A stretch of 64,000 nucleotides of DNA from Marivita lacus (lineage in GTDB: Bacteria > Pseudomonadota > Alphaproteobacteria > Rhodobacterales > Rhodobacteraceae): contig NZ_BMFC01000002.1 of NCBI RefSeq assembly GCF_014637725.1, positions 124,907-188,906 on the forward strand. The letters run 5' to 3'. Positions 1 to 8,002 of the stretch are shown piece after piece; within the stretch, counting starts at the first letter, position 1, and each line of letters starts with the position of its first letter. The notes below the pieces were generated by a model. It was not told the origin of the DNA and ran no database searches. It saw only the letters and a list, made by a program, of their open reading frames with translations. Made by a program: the position numbers and the translations under genes.

Positions 1-1284
1 TTCATGGAAGTGGCCAAGCTGCGCGCGGCGCGGATGCTCTGGTACCGGATCATGGATGATCTGGGGGCCAAGAACGACCGCTCCAAGATGCTGCGCACCC
101 ATTGCCAGACCTCGGGTGTGTCGCTGGCCGAACAGGACCCCTATAACAACGTGATCCGCACCGCCTACGAGGCGATGAGCGCGGTTCTGGGCGGCACGCA
201 GTCGCTGCACACCAATGCGCTGGACGAAGCCATCGCGCTGCCGACCGAGTTTTCGGCGCGGATTGCGCGCAACACGCAGTTGATCCTGCAGGAGGAAACC
301 GGCGTGACCAAGGTGATCGATCCGCTGGCAGGGTCCTATTACGTCGAAAAGCTGACCCATGATCTGGCTGAAGCCGCATGGAAGCTGATCGAGGAGGTCG
401 ACGAGATGGGCGGCATGACCAAGGCGGTGGCGAGCGGAATGCCTAAGCTGCGGATCGAGGAAACCGCTGCGATGCGGCAGGCGCTGATCGACCGTGGGCA
501 GGACGTGATCGTGGGGGTCAACAAGTACCGCCGCGACACCGAAGACCAGATCGACATTCTGGATGTCGACAACGTGGCGGTGCGCAAGTCGCAGATCGCG
601 CGGATCGAGACGATCCGTGCCACCCGCGATCAGGCCGCGTGCGATGCTGCGCTTGCGGAACTTGAGAAACGCGCGGCACAAGGCGGCAACCTGTTGGACG
701 CTGCGGTCGAGGCCTGCCGCGCCCGCGCAACAGTCGGAGAGATCAGCATGGCGATGGAAAAGGTTTTCGGCCGCCACCGGGCCGAGGTCAAGACATTGGC
801 GGGCGTCTATGGCGCGGCCTATGAAGGCGACGAAGGCTTTGCCGCCATCCAGCGCTCGGTCGAGGCCTTCGCCGAGGACGAAGGCCGCCGCCCGCGCATG
901 CTGGTGGTCAAGATGGGGCAGGACGGGCATGACCGGGGCGCCAAGGTGATCGCCACGGCCTTTGCCGATATCGGGTTCGACGTGGATGTCGGCCCGCTGT
1001 TCCAGACGCCGGCCGAGGCGGCGCAGGATGCCATCGACAACGATGTGCATGTGATCGGGATCTCAAGCCAGGCCGCGGGACACAAGACACTGGCCCCCGA
1101 ACTGGTCAAGGAGCTCAAGGCGCAGGGCGCGGGGGACATTCTGGTGATCTGTGGGGGGGTGATCCCGCAGCAGGATTACCAGTTCCTCTATGATGCCGGG
1201 GTCAAGGCGATCTTCGGGCCGGGGACCAACATCCCCGAGGCGGCGCAAGACATCCTGCGGCTGATCCGCGAGGCGCGCGAGTGA
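1..1284 (+). CDS. Methylmalonyl-CoA mutase, C-terminal part (5' end outside window)
   Basis: Adenosylcobalamin-dependent isomerisation of methylmalonyl-CoA to succinyl-CoA, the last step of propionyl-CoA assimilation, in the cytosol. The frame is open from base 1, so the start lies upstream. About 427 residues are visible. The first half carries the end of the substrate-binding barrel ([24 protein letters not shown]). The C-terminal B12 domain has the DGHDRG signature, with the cobalt-ligating His near visible residue 310, and then GGVIP and FGPGT. The motifs HCQTSG and GVNKY match methylmalonyl-CoA mutase rather than ethylmalonyl-CoA mutase in my recollection of the families. The TGA stop is followed by a short spacer with a palindrome. 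Confidence 0.95.
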   Translation, partial: FMEVAKLRAARMLWYRIMDDLGAKNDRSKMLRTHCQTSGVSLAEQDPYNNVIRTAYEAMSAVLGGTQSLHTNALDEAIALPTEFSARIARNTQLILQEETGVTKVIDPLAGSYYVEKLTHDLAEAAWKLIEEVDEMGGMTKAVASGMPKLRIEETAAMRQALIDRGQDVIVGVNKYRRDTEDQIDILDVDNVAVRKSQIARIETIRATRDQAACDAALAELEKRAAQGGNLLDAAVEACRARATVGEISMAMEKVFGRHRAEVKTLAGVYGAAYEGDEGFAAIQRSVEAFAEDEGRRPRMLVVKMGQDGHDRGAKVIATAFADIGFDVDVGPLFQTPAEAAQDAIDNDVHVIGISSQAAGHKTLAPELVKELKAQGAGDILVICGGVIPQQDYQFLYDAGVKAIFGPGTNIPEAAQDILRLIREARE

Positions 1285-1311
1285 GTTGAAGGTGGGCGGA
1301 CGCGCCCGCGC

Positions 1312-1329
1312 TTTTCCGTTGACGGAAAA
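1312..1329. repeat. Perfect 8-bp inverted repeat, partial copy of dispersed intergenic element
   Basis: TTTTCCGT-TG-ACGGAAAA is a perfect hairpin in the 69-bp gap after the mutase gene. The same core (TTTCCGTTGACGGAAA) recurs at 18872-18887 and, with one change, at 37693-37708, always just behind a gene. A GGGCG/CGCCC-type imperfect hairpin precedes it here. It could act as a weak terminator or mRNA 3' stabiliser, but no T-run follows. Confidence 0.6.
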
Positions 1330-1353
1330 TCGCCCGCATGTGTGAATGGTGGC

Positions 1354-1971
1354 ATGATGTTCGAACTGGATCATATCGCGGTTGCGGGGGAGACCCTCGA
1401 CGAGGCTGTGCGCCACAGCGAAGAGGCGCTTGGCCTGCCCTTGGGCATGGGCGGGCAGCACGCGCATTACGCCACTCACAACCGCCTGTTGGGTCTGGAG
1501 CAGGACCTTTATTTCGAAGCCATCGCCCCCGATCCGTCGCAGCCGAAACCCGACTATCCGCGTTGGTTCGGTCTGGATGAGTTCGACGGTCCGGCGCAGC
1601 TCGACAAGTGGATTTTGCGCTGTCCCGATATCGACGCGGCGCAGCGGATGTTTCCAGAAGCGGGCGAACCGGTGCATCTGAGCCGGGGCGACCTGAGCTG
1701 GACGATGCTGGTACCGCCCGATGGCCGCTTGCCATACGGCGGGCAATTTCCCGCGATCATCCAGTGGCATACCGATACGCCGCCGGGGATGACGCTGCCC
1801 AGTGCGGGGCTGCGGCTCGAGGCGTTGACGATCTGCGGGCCGGATGTAGACGACCTGAGAACGCGGCTGGCCCCGGTGTTCGACGATGACCGCGTGATCT
1901 ATCGCACCATTGCCGAGCGGATGATGCAGGCGGTGTTCCTGACAACCAGCGGGCGGCGCATCCTGACATGA
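1354..1971 (+). CDS. VOC/glyoxalase-like domain protein
   Basis: A 205-residue protein opening with a typical VOC first strand (FELDHIAVAG) followed by a helix and the HNRLLGLEQDLYFEAIAPDP segment, as in glyoxalase-like (Glyoxalase_3 type) proteins. Such proteins bind a metal and act on small molecules. The exact reaction cannot be told. A GTG at 1342 is also in frame, but ATG at 1354 or 1357 places the first beta strand at the very N-terminus. The stop overlaps the next gene's start (ATGA), so the two are translationally coupled. Confidence 0.8.
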   Translation: MMFELDHIAVAGETLDEAVRHSEEALGLPLGMGGQHAHYATHNRLLGLEQDLYFEAIAPDPSQPKPDYPRWFGLDEFDGPAQLDKWILRCPDIDAAQRMFPEAGEPVHLSRGDLSWTMLVPPDGRLPYGGQFPAIIQWHTDTPPGMTLPSAGLRLEALTICGPDVDDLRTRLAPVFDDDRVIYRTIAERMMQAVFLTTSGRRILT

Positions 1972-2447
1972 TCATCCGTCCCGCGCGTCCCGAGGATGCA
2001 GAGGCGGTGATGGCGCTGGTGAATGATGTCATTGCCAACACCACGATCACCTTCACCACCGAACTCAAGAGCCTGCAGACCGTGCAGGACGACATTGCGG
2101 CGCGGGGGCGTGCGTTTCTTGTTGTCGAGGTGGATGGCATTGCGGCGGGCTATGCCAGTTACTTTCCGTTTCGCGGCGGTCCCGGTTATGCGCGGACCAA
2201 GGAACATTCCGTCGCACTTGGACCTCAGGTGCGGGGGCGTGGTGCAGGGCGGGCGCTGATGGCGGAACTCGAGGCGGAGGCGCGCCGTGAGGGGGTGCAT
2301 TCGCTGATCGCTGCCGTGAGCGGAGAAAACCCCGCAGGCCGTGCATTCCATGCCGCCATCGGCTTTGCCGAGATCGCCGTGCTGCCCGAAGTCGGGTTCA
2401 AGTTCGACCGCTGGATTGATCTTGTGCTGATGCAGAAACGGCTCTGA
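1968..2447 (+). CDS. GNAT-family N-acetyltransferase (phosphinothricin acetyltransferase-like)
   Basis: A 159-residue single-domain GNAT enzyme that would transfer acetyl from acetyl-CoA to an amine. It opens with IIRPARPEDAEAV and carries the acetyl-CoA pyrophosphate loop VRGRGAGRAL near residue 89, then a late SGENPAGRAFHAAIGF helix typical of the phosphinothricin/methionine sulfone acetyltransferase branch. The substrate is an inference; chromosomal members often act on amino-acid analogues such as methionine sulfoximine. The gene overlaps its upstream neighbour by 4 bp. Confidence 0.88.
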   Translation: MIIRPARPEDAEAVMALVNDVIANTTITFTTELKSLQTVQDDIAARGRAFLVVEVDGIAAGYASYFPFRGGPGYARTKEHSVALGPQVRGRGAGRALMAELEAEARREGVHSLIAAVSGENPAGRAFHAAIGFAEIAVLPEVGFKFDRWIDLVLMQKRL

Positions 2448-2489
2448 TGCCGCACTGACAGAATCGGCGTTTTGGCCTAACTTGTGCAC

Positions 2490-3173
2490 ATGTCGATCTG
2501 GTCACGCATTGCGGATGCTTTATCTGCCCTCGCTTCTGGCGAGGGTCTTTCCGCCGTGTTCGACCGTCTGCGCACGCCGCCGGAAAAGACCATTGCTTTC
2601 ACCATAGCCGTGATCGCCCTGTCGGCCAAGATGGCCAAGGCGGACGGGCTTGTCACCCGCGAGGAGGTGATGGCCTTTCGCGAGGTGTTCCACATTCCGC
2701 CCGAGGACGAAGAGGGCGCGGCGCGGGTGTTCAACCTGGCCCGGCAGGACGTGGCCGGGTTCGAGGAATATGCCAAGCGCATCCGCGTCATGTTCGGCGC
2801 GGATCAGGGCACGCTCTGCGATCTGATGGAGGGGCTGTTCCACATCGCCATGGCGGATGGCAGCTATCACCCCGGCGAGGATGCGTTCCTGGCGCGCGTC
2901 GCCGAGATTTTTGATCTGCCGGACACCGCGTTCCGCCGGTTGAAATCGCGGTTCGTGCCCGACGCAGAGCCTGATCCGTTCGATGTTCTGGGCGTCACGC
3001 CGGACATGCCGCTGGGCGAGATTCGTGCCGCGTGGCGGCAGCTTGTGCGCGACAGCCATCCCGACCGGATGATCGCACGCGGGGTTCCCGAAGAGGCGGT
3101 AAAGCTGTCGGAACGGCGGCTCATCGACATCAACCGCGCCTGGGAGGACATCTCGGCGCGGGCACATGCCTGA
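2490..3173 (+). CDS. TerB/DjlA-like co-chaperone with C-terminal J domain
   Basis: A 227-residue protein with an N-terminal all-helical TerB-type domain (about residues 30-150, with AKADGLVTREE and AMADGSYHPGED acidic loops) and a C-terminal J domain (about 160-225) bearing the HPD tripeptide (SHPDRM), the DnaK-stimulating motif. This is the architecture of DjlA, but there is no N-terminal membrane segment, so a cytosolic protein is likely. ATG at 2490 is preferred to GTG at 2484. It overlaps the following gene by 8 bp. Confidence 0.85.
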   Translation: MSIWSRIADALSALASGEGLSAVFDRLRTPPEKTIAFTIAVIALSAKMAKADGLVTREEVMAFREVFHIPPEDEEGAARVFNLARQDVAGFEEYAKRIRVMFGADQGTLCDLMEGLFHIAMADGSYHPGEDAFLARVAEIFDLPDTAFRRLKSRFVPDAEPDPFDVLGVTPDMPLGEIRAAWRQLVRDSHPDRMIARGVPEEAVKLSERRLIDINRAWEDISARAHA

Positions 3174-4215
3174 TGCGGCCCGTGTGAGGATCGCCACCTA
3201 CAACGTCGAATGGTTCGATGCGCTGTTCGACGATTTGGGTGGGCTGGTCTCGGACGGATCATGGTCGGCGCGGCATGATGTGACCAAGCTCATGCAAATC
3301 GAGGCGTTGGGGATCGTGTTCACCGCGCTGGATGCGGATGCGATCATGGTCATCGAGGCACCGGACACCAGCCGCCAGCGCGACACGATCCGGGCGCTGG
3401 AGAGTTTCGCCACCGCGTTCGATCTGCGGGCGCGCCGGGCGGTGATGGGGTTCAGCAATGACACCCAGCAGGAAATCGCGCTGATGTATGATCCAGACGC
3501 GGTGTCGGCGCGGCATGATCCCAAAGGGCTGGCCCCGCTGCCCGGTGTGCCGCATTCCGACGGCGCGCCGCGCTTTGACGGGGTGTTCCGCATTGATCTT
3601 GATATCGACGCGACCGAGGACAGGGTGGTGTTTTCGAAACCGCCGCTCGAGGTGGACATGACAGTGCACGCGACCGGGCAAGCGATCCGGCTGATCGGCG
3701 CGCATCTGAAATCCAAGGCGCCTCACGGTGCGACGACAAGCGACGAGGTGATGCGGCTGTCGATCTCCAACCGGCGCAAGCAATTGGCGCAGGCGATCTG
3801 GTTGCGGGCGCGGGTTTCGGAACATCTGTCGGCGGGGGATCCGCTGATCGTGCTGGGTGATCTCAATGACGGGCCGGGGCTGGACGAGTACGAAAATCTG
3901 TTTGGGCGCAGTTCGGTCGAGATCATCCTCGGGGACGGGGAGGCCGAACTCTATGATCCGCATGCCTCGAAAGCCCTGTTGCGGCGGATCGGGGCGCAGC
4001 CGACCACCGCGCGGTTCTACATCCCGAAAGACGACCGCTATCTGCAGGCTTTGTTGGATTACATCATGGTCTCGCCGGATCTGCGGGCCAAGGCGCGGCG
4101 CTGGCGCGTCTGGCATCCGTTCGACGATCCGGTCTGCTGGAACACGCCGGAATTGCGGGAGGCTTTGCTGACCGCGTCGGATCATTTCCCCGTCACGCTG
4201 GATCTTGATTTGTGA
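3166..4215 (+). CDS. Endonuclease/exonuclease/phosphatase (EEP) family protein
   Basis: A 349-residue EEP-fold hydrolase. The hallmark strands are visible in order: RIATYNVEWF (N-terminal Asn), IEAP (metal-binding Glu), the HLKSK loop, LGDLNDGPG (catalytic Asp/Asn) and C-terminal SDHFPVTL (catalytic Asp-His). There is no signal peptide, so it acts in the cytosol. The family spans nucleases, sphingomyelinases and inositol phosphatases, and the substrate cannot be read from sequence. It follows the J-domain gene with an 8-bp overlap. Confidence 0.85.
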   Translation: MPDAARVRIATYNVEWFDALFDDLGGLVSDGSWSARHDVTKLMQIEALGIVFTALDADAIMVIEAPDTSRQRDTIRALESFATAFDLRARRAVMGFSNDTQQEIALMYDPDAVSARHDPKGLAPLPGVPHSDGAPRFDGVFRIDLDIDATEDRVVFSKPPLEVDMTVHATGQAIRLIGAHLKSKAPHGATTSDEVMRLSISNRRKQLAQAIWLRARVSEHLSAGDPLIVLGDLNDGPGLDEYENLFGRSSVEIILGDGEAELYDPHASKALLRRIGAQPTTARFYIPKDDRYLQALLDYIMVSPDLRAKARRWRVWHPFDDPVCWNTPELREALLTASDHFPVTLDLDL

Positions 4216-4252
4216 TAGTGAAATCCGCAGCCGGAATGTCTATATTGCACTT

Positions 4253-4618
4253 ATGAAACAGGTATACGCAGCGATATTGGCCTTTTCCCTGACCCCTTTT
4301 GGCGCGATGGCGCAGGAGGATGAGGGCAGCAGCCTGATGGAAGAGGGCGCAAAGCTGTTCTTTCGCGGACTGATGGAAGAGATGGAACCCGCGCTCCGGG
4401 AGCTGGACCGACTGGGCGAGGAAATCGAACCCGCGATCCGCAGCTTTGCCGAGGAAATGGGCCCCGCCCTTCGCGATCTGATGACCAAGGTCGAGGATTG
4501 GTCGGCCTACGAGGCGCCCGAGATCCTGCCAAACGGCGATATCCTGATGCGGCGCAAACAGGATGCGCCACCGCTTGAGGATCTCCGGTCCCCCGAAGAG
4601 GGCGAGATCGACATCTGA
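4253..4618 (+). CDS. Small exported protein, function unknown
   Basis: A 121-residue protein starting MKQVYAAILAFSLTPFGAMA, a Sec signal peptide with likely cleavage after AMA. The mature part is short, acidic and amphipathic-helical, with repeated hydrophobic-acidic spacing (LMEEMEPALRELDRLG, EIEPAIRSFAEEMGPALRDL), suggesting a helical bundle or surface association. The start at 4253 was chosen because it opens the signal peptide. I do not recognise a characterised family. It ends 3 bp from the convergent YeeE gene. Confidence 0.75.
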   Translation: MKQVYAAILAFSLTPFGAMAQEDEGSSLMEEGAKLFFRGLMEEMEPALRELDRLGEEIEPAIRSFAEEMGPALRDLMTKVEDWSAYEAPEILPNGDILMRRKQDAPPLEDLRSPEEGEIDI

Positions 4619-4621
4619 CGC

Positions 4622-5674
4622 TTACTCCGCTGGTTGGGCGTATGCTGTCTGGCGCGAGGGCTTGAGTACCGCGTTGGTCGCAAGCGCGCCACCGGCGATG
4701 GAGGCGATGGCCAACAGCGCCGCGACGGATAGGGTGGGCACCCCGGCCAGACCCGCGCCCACAGTGCAGCCGCCTGCCAGAACGCCGCCCACACCCATGA
4801 GCACCGCACCGCCCGCATAGCGTCCGGTTTCAGAGGGCGCCGTAAAGGACTGCCACTGGAAGCTTCCGAACACCAGCGACGCCACCAGCGCGCCGAGTGC
4901 CGTGCCGCCGATCAGGCCGACGCCGAAATTCGCCGGGATCGAGGTGAAGGCGATGGTCCAGAACAGGGTGTCGGCATAGGGTGCGGTGAAGGACAGGCTT
5001 TGCAGCGCGACCGGGTCGAAATCGTCATAGAGCACGAAGCCCGTGCCGATCCAGCCCGCGGGTACCAGCGCGCCCAGAAGGGCGGCCATCAGCAGGGCGG
5101 ATGCGCGGTTGCCCGACCGCAGGGCCACGGCCAATGCCGCCAGCGCGATCACCAGCGACCAGACCAGCGCGCCATCGGGCAGCGCGGTCAGGGACACGGT
5201 GTCACCGAGCGGAACAGTGAAAGAGCCCAGTGTGGTCCGAACCGGGGCCAGCACGCCCTTGAGCGTGGCATGTGCGGTGATCGCAAAGACCAGCAGGACA
5301 AACACGCCGCGCAGGTTGCCGCTGGCAGACAGCACGGTCAGGCGGGACACGCAGCCGCGTGTCAGAACCATGCCCGCGCCGAACATCAGCCCGCCCAGAA
5401 CGATGGCGAGGATCGGCAGGTCGGCATCCATGAAGCGGTGATCGTCAAAGGTGATGAGACCGGACAGAACCCCGGCTTGCGTGCCCAGCACGGCCACGGC
5501 CAGCGCAGTCAGCCAGACACCCATGGCCTGCTTGCGATCGTCCCCGACAAGGCTGCGACGGAAGCAGAATTTCGTGCGCTCGGCCAAGAGGCCAAAAGCG
5601 GCACCAAGGATCAGCGCAAGACCGACCGCGACTTGCGGTGCGGTGAAGTTCTCAAAGCCAAGGGATTCGAACAT
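4622..5674 (-). CDS. YeeE/YedE family sulfur-compound transporter-like membrane protein
   Basis: A 350-residue, strongly hydrophobic protein with about nine membrane segments in two related halves. It carries the family's conserved cysteine-containing loops: ERTKFCFRRS near residue 35, TRGCVSRL near 107 and AGGCTVGAGL near 302. Proteins of this family (TsuA type) import thiosulfate through cysteines lining the pore; others are tied to selenium metabolism. The cargo here is an inference. No sulfur-transferase partner (TusA-like) gene is adjacent, so it appears to stand alone. Confidence 0.88.
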   Translation of the reverse strand: MFESLGFENFTAPQVAVGLALILGAAFGLLAERTKFCFRRSLVGDDRKQAMGVWLTALAVAVLGTQAGVLSGLITFDDHRFMDADLPILAIVLGGLMFGAGMVLTRGCVSRLTVLSASGNLRGVFVLLVFAITAHATLKGVLAPVRTTLGSFTVPLGDTVSLTALPDGALVWSLVIALAALAVALRSGNRASALLMAALLGALVPAGWIGTGFVLYDDFDPVALQSLSFTAPYADTLFWTIAFTSIPANFGVGLIGGTALGALVASLVFGSFQWQSFTAPSETGRYAGGAVLMGVGGVLAGGCTVGAGLAGVPTLSVAALLAIASIAGGALATNAVLKPSRQTAYAQPAE

Positions 5675-5885
5675 GGGGCGCTCCTTCCGTCTGTCATGTG
5701 CCAGATGGCGGGAAAGTTTCCCTGGGGCAAGATGCTAGCAGTGCGGAATGCGGCGGTTTTCGGGAAAGTGATCGCTCGTAATGGGCCGAAACCGGAACAC
5801 TATTCCGATTTCAGCCAGAACCCATGACGGGTGTTCAGGCGATGCCCGTCTGTCCGTGCCGATTGATCTTATTTCGGCGCGGCGG
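5675..5885. other. Intergenic stretch between YeeE gene and dipeptide-permease gene
   Basis: About 210 bp containing the YeeE promoter (leftward) and the end of the ABC operon. I find no reading frame with a credible start and no T-tailed hairpin. Confidence 0.4.
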
Positions 5886-6866
5886 TCACCGTCCCCGGAT
5901 GCGCGGATCAAGCGCATCGCGCAGGCCGTCACCAAGGTAGTTCACGCTGAGCACCGTGAGCGAGATCGCGATGCCGGGCAGGTAGACCCGTTCCGGGAAT
6001 TGCTGCATCCGTTGCACCGCATCGGCGAGCATCTTGCCCCATGTCGGGAAGTCGGATGGGAATCCGACGCCAAGGAAGCTGAGCGCGCTTTCGGTGATGA
6101 TCGCGGTGGCAAGGCCCAAAGTGGCCGAGACCATGATCGGTGACAGCACGTTGGGCAGCAGGTGGCGCTGCACGATACGGAACGGCTTGGTGCCGATGGA
6201 GCGCGCGGCGAGGATGAATTCGCGTTCCTTGAGGGCAAGGATATCGCCGCGCACGATGCGGGCGGTGGGCATCCAGCTGGTGATGGCGATGATACCGACG
6301 ATCAGCACGAACATGCCGCCTTCGGGTCCGAAGGCCTCGCGCAGGGGTTGGCGGAAGAGCGTTACGGCCACCAGCAAGAGCGGCAGGATCGGCAGCGACA
6401 GGAAGAGATCCGTCAGGCGCATCAGCAGCCCGTCCGCCTTGCGCACAAAGCCTGCCATGACGCCCACCACCGTGCCGATGATGAGGCTCAGAACCATCGC
6501 GGCCCAACCCACGGCCATCGACGTGCGACCCCCCTGCAGGATTTGCGCAAGCTGGTCGCGGCCCAGTTGATCGGTGCCAAAGGGGCGGTTCCACGCGACC
6601 TTGGCGGTGCCGTCCCAAAGGGCGACCCAGATCGGGCGCATGTCCTTGTTGCGGATGTCGAGCTTTTGCGCATCCACCTGCCAGATATAGGGGCCCAGGA
6701 TCACCGCCAGTGTGATGAACACGAGGAACCCGCCGCCGAACATCGCGCCTTTGTGCTTGCGCAACTGGTCCCAGACATCCCGCCACTGGCTGCGCGGCGG
6801 GGCCAGCGGGCCCTTGTCGGCCAGCGCCTCGATCGGGGTGGGGGTGGCTTGGAGGGGCTCAGTCAT
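5886..6866 (-). CDS. Peptide-type ABC transporter permease (DppC-like)
   Basis: A 326-residue inner-membrane permease. After a cytoplasmic N-terminus (WRDVWDQLRKHKGAMFGG) come six predicted membrane segments. The EAA loop that contacts the ATPase is seen as EREFILAARSIGTKPFRIVQRHLLPN, with the usual HLLPN ending. It is the second permease of the operon: its ATG at 6866 lies 8 bp inside the end of the upstream permease gene. The N-terminal extension between the first and second segments (VDAQKLDIRNKDMRP...) is typical of DppC/OppC proteins that handle peptides. Confidence 0.92.
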   Translation of the reverse strand: MTEPLQATPTPIEALADKGPLAPPRSQWRDVWDQLRKHKGAMFGGGFLVFITLAVILGPYIWQVDAQKLDIRNKDMRPIWVALWDGTAKVAWNRPFGTDQLGRDQLAQILQGGRTSMAVGWAAMVLSLIIGTVVGVMAGFVRKADGLLMRLTDLFLSLPILPLLLVAVTLFRQPLREAFGPEGGMFVLIVGIIAITSWMPTARIVRGDILALKEREFILAARSIGTKPFRIVQRHLLPNVLSPIMVSATLGLATAIITESALSFLGVGFPSDFPTWGKMLADAVQRMQQFPERVYLPGIAISLTVLSVNYLGDGLRDALDPRIRGR

Positions 6867-7896
6867 AACGGATCCTCGGGTCGAGAAGGCCGTAGAGGAT
6901 ATCGGCAATCAGGTTGAAGAGGACGATCAGCACGGCAAAGATGAAGGTGAGCGTCATCACCATCGGCAGGTCATTGGCAAACAGCGCCGTGATCAGAAGC
7001 TGTCCGATGCCGTTCACCTTGAACACGTTTTCCGTGATGATCGCGCCACCGAAGATCGAGGGCACGTTGAGCGCGATCACGGTGATCACCGGGATCATCG
7101 AGTTGCGCAGCACATGGACGGTGACCACAACCGCCTCGCTCAGCCCCTTGGCGCGGGCGGTGCGGACGTAATCCTGGTTAAGGTTGTCGAGCATCGACGC
7201 GCGCATGTAGCGGCTGATCTGCGCGGTGGTCTGCAGCGCCAGCACCATCACCGGCAGGATCATCTGTTGCAGTTGCAGTTTGAAGGCGGCCCAGCTGTCG
7301 ACCACAAGCGTGGTGTCATAGATCGACGGGAACCATCCCAGTTGCACCGAGAAGATCACGATCAGCAGCGGCCCGGTGAAGAAGGGCGGGATCGAAAAAC
7401 CGATCATGGTGATGAAGGTGCCCGATTGGTCAAAGACCGAATACTGGCGGTAGGCGGAATAGATGCCGATGGGCAGGGCGATCAGGATGCCGACGATGTA
7501 GGCCATGCCGACCACCCAGAGGGTCTGCGGGATGCGTTGGATGACGATGTCCATGACCGGGCTGCGGGTCTGCCACGAGATCACGCGCAACTCGCCCTGG
7601 TACAGCTGCGTGTCGGGCAGCCAGCCGAGCAGGCTGCTTGAACTGGTGAGCCAGTCGATGAACACCTTGGGTTCGATCCAGAACACCTGAACCAGCCATT
7701 TCCAGTATTGCACCAGCGGTGGTTCACCGACGCCAAGCGCCTGGCGCATCAATTCCTTCACCTCGGGCGGGACGGTCAGGGGAACCTGCGCCATCGGATC
7801 GCCGGGGGCGAGTTGCAGCAGCATGAAGATGACAAAACTGATGAACAGAAGCGTCGGAACGGCAAGGACAAGTCGTCGGACGGCGAAGGTCAGCAT
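6859..7896 (-). CDS. Peptide-type ABC transporter permease (DppB-like)
   Basis: A 345-residue permease with the DppB hallmark N-terminus (MLTFAVRRLVLAVPTLLF), a periplasmic loop beginning APGDPMAQVP, and an EAA loop (YVRTARAKGLSEAVVVTVHVLRNS). It ends in DPRIRYD, the classic end of this family. ATG at 7896 is preferred to upstream in-frame starts because it opens the first membrane helix. It lies between the binding-protein gene (106 bp upstream, with hairpins) and the second permease (8-bp overlap). Confidence 0.92.
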   Translation of the reverse strand: MLTFAVRRLVLAVPTLLFISFVIFMLLQLAPGDPMAQVPLTVPPEVKELMRQALGVGEPPLVQYWKWLVQVFWIEPKVFIDWLTSSSSLLGWLPDTQLYQGELRVISWQTRSPVMDIVIQRIPQTLWVVGMAYIVGILIALPIGIYSAYRQYSVFDQSGTFITMIGFSIPPFFTGPLLIVIFSVQLGWFPSIYDTTLVVDSWAAFKLQLQQMILPVMVLALQTTAQISRYMRASMLDNLNQDYVRTARAKGLSEAVVVTVHVLRNSMIPVITVIALNVPSIFGGAIITENVFKVNGIGQLLITALFANDLPMVMTLTFIFAVLIVLFNLIADILYGLLDPRIRYD

Positions 7897-7937
7897 CGTG
7901 TAGCGCCTCGGGTCATGAGTCTTTGAAGGATGGGAAT

Positions 7938-7994
7938 GTGCGTGCAAGCACGCACTCTACCGAAGGGGCGTAGGGTGCGTGATGTCACGCACCC
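7938..7994. repeat. Two related GC hairpins between binding-protein and permease genes
   Basis: GTGCGTGC-AA-GCACGCAC (7938-7955) and GGGTGCGTGA-TG-TCACGCACCC (7973-7994) are perfect inverted repeats with 2-nt loops that share the GTGCGTG core. Placed behind the binding-protein gene in the leftward transcript, such REP-like hairpins commonly protect the upstream message, giving more binding protein than permease. The role is inferred; there is no T-run for full termination. Confidence 0.6.
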
Positions 7995-8002
7995 CTTGCT
8001 GG

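Noticed and set aside
1-1284. Ethylmalonyl-CoA mutase instead of methylmalonyl-CoA mutase
   Set aside because: The HCQTSG and GVNKY stretches and the B12 domain follow methylmalonyl-CoA mutases closely; full-length comparison was not possible because the start is outside the window.
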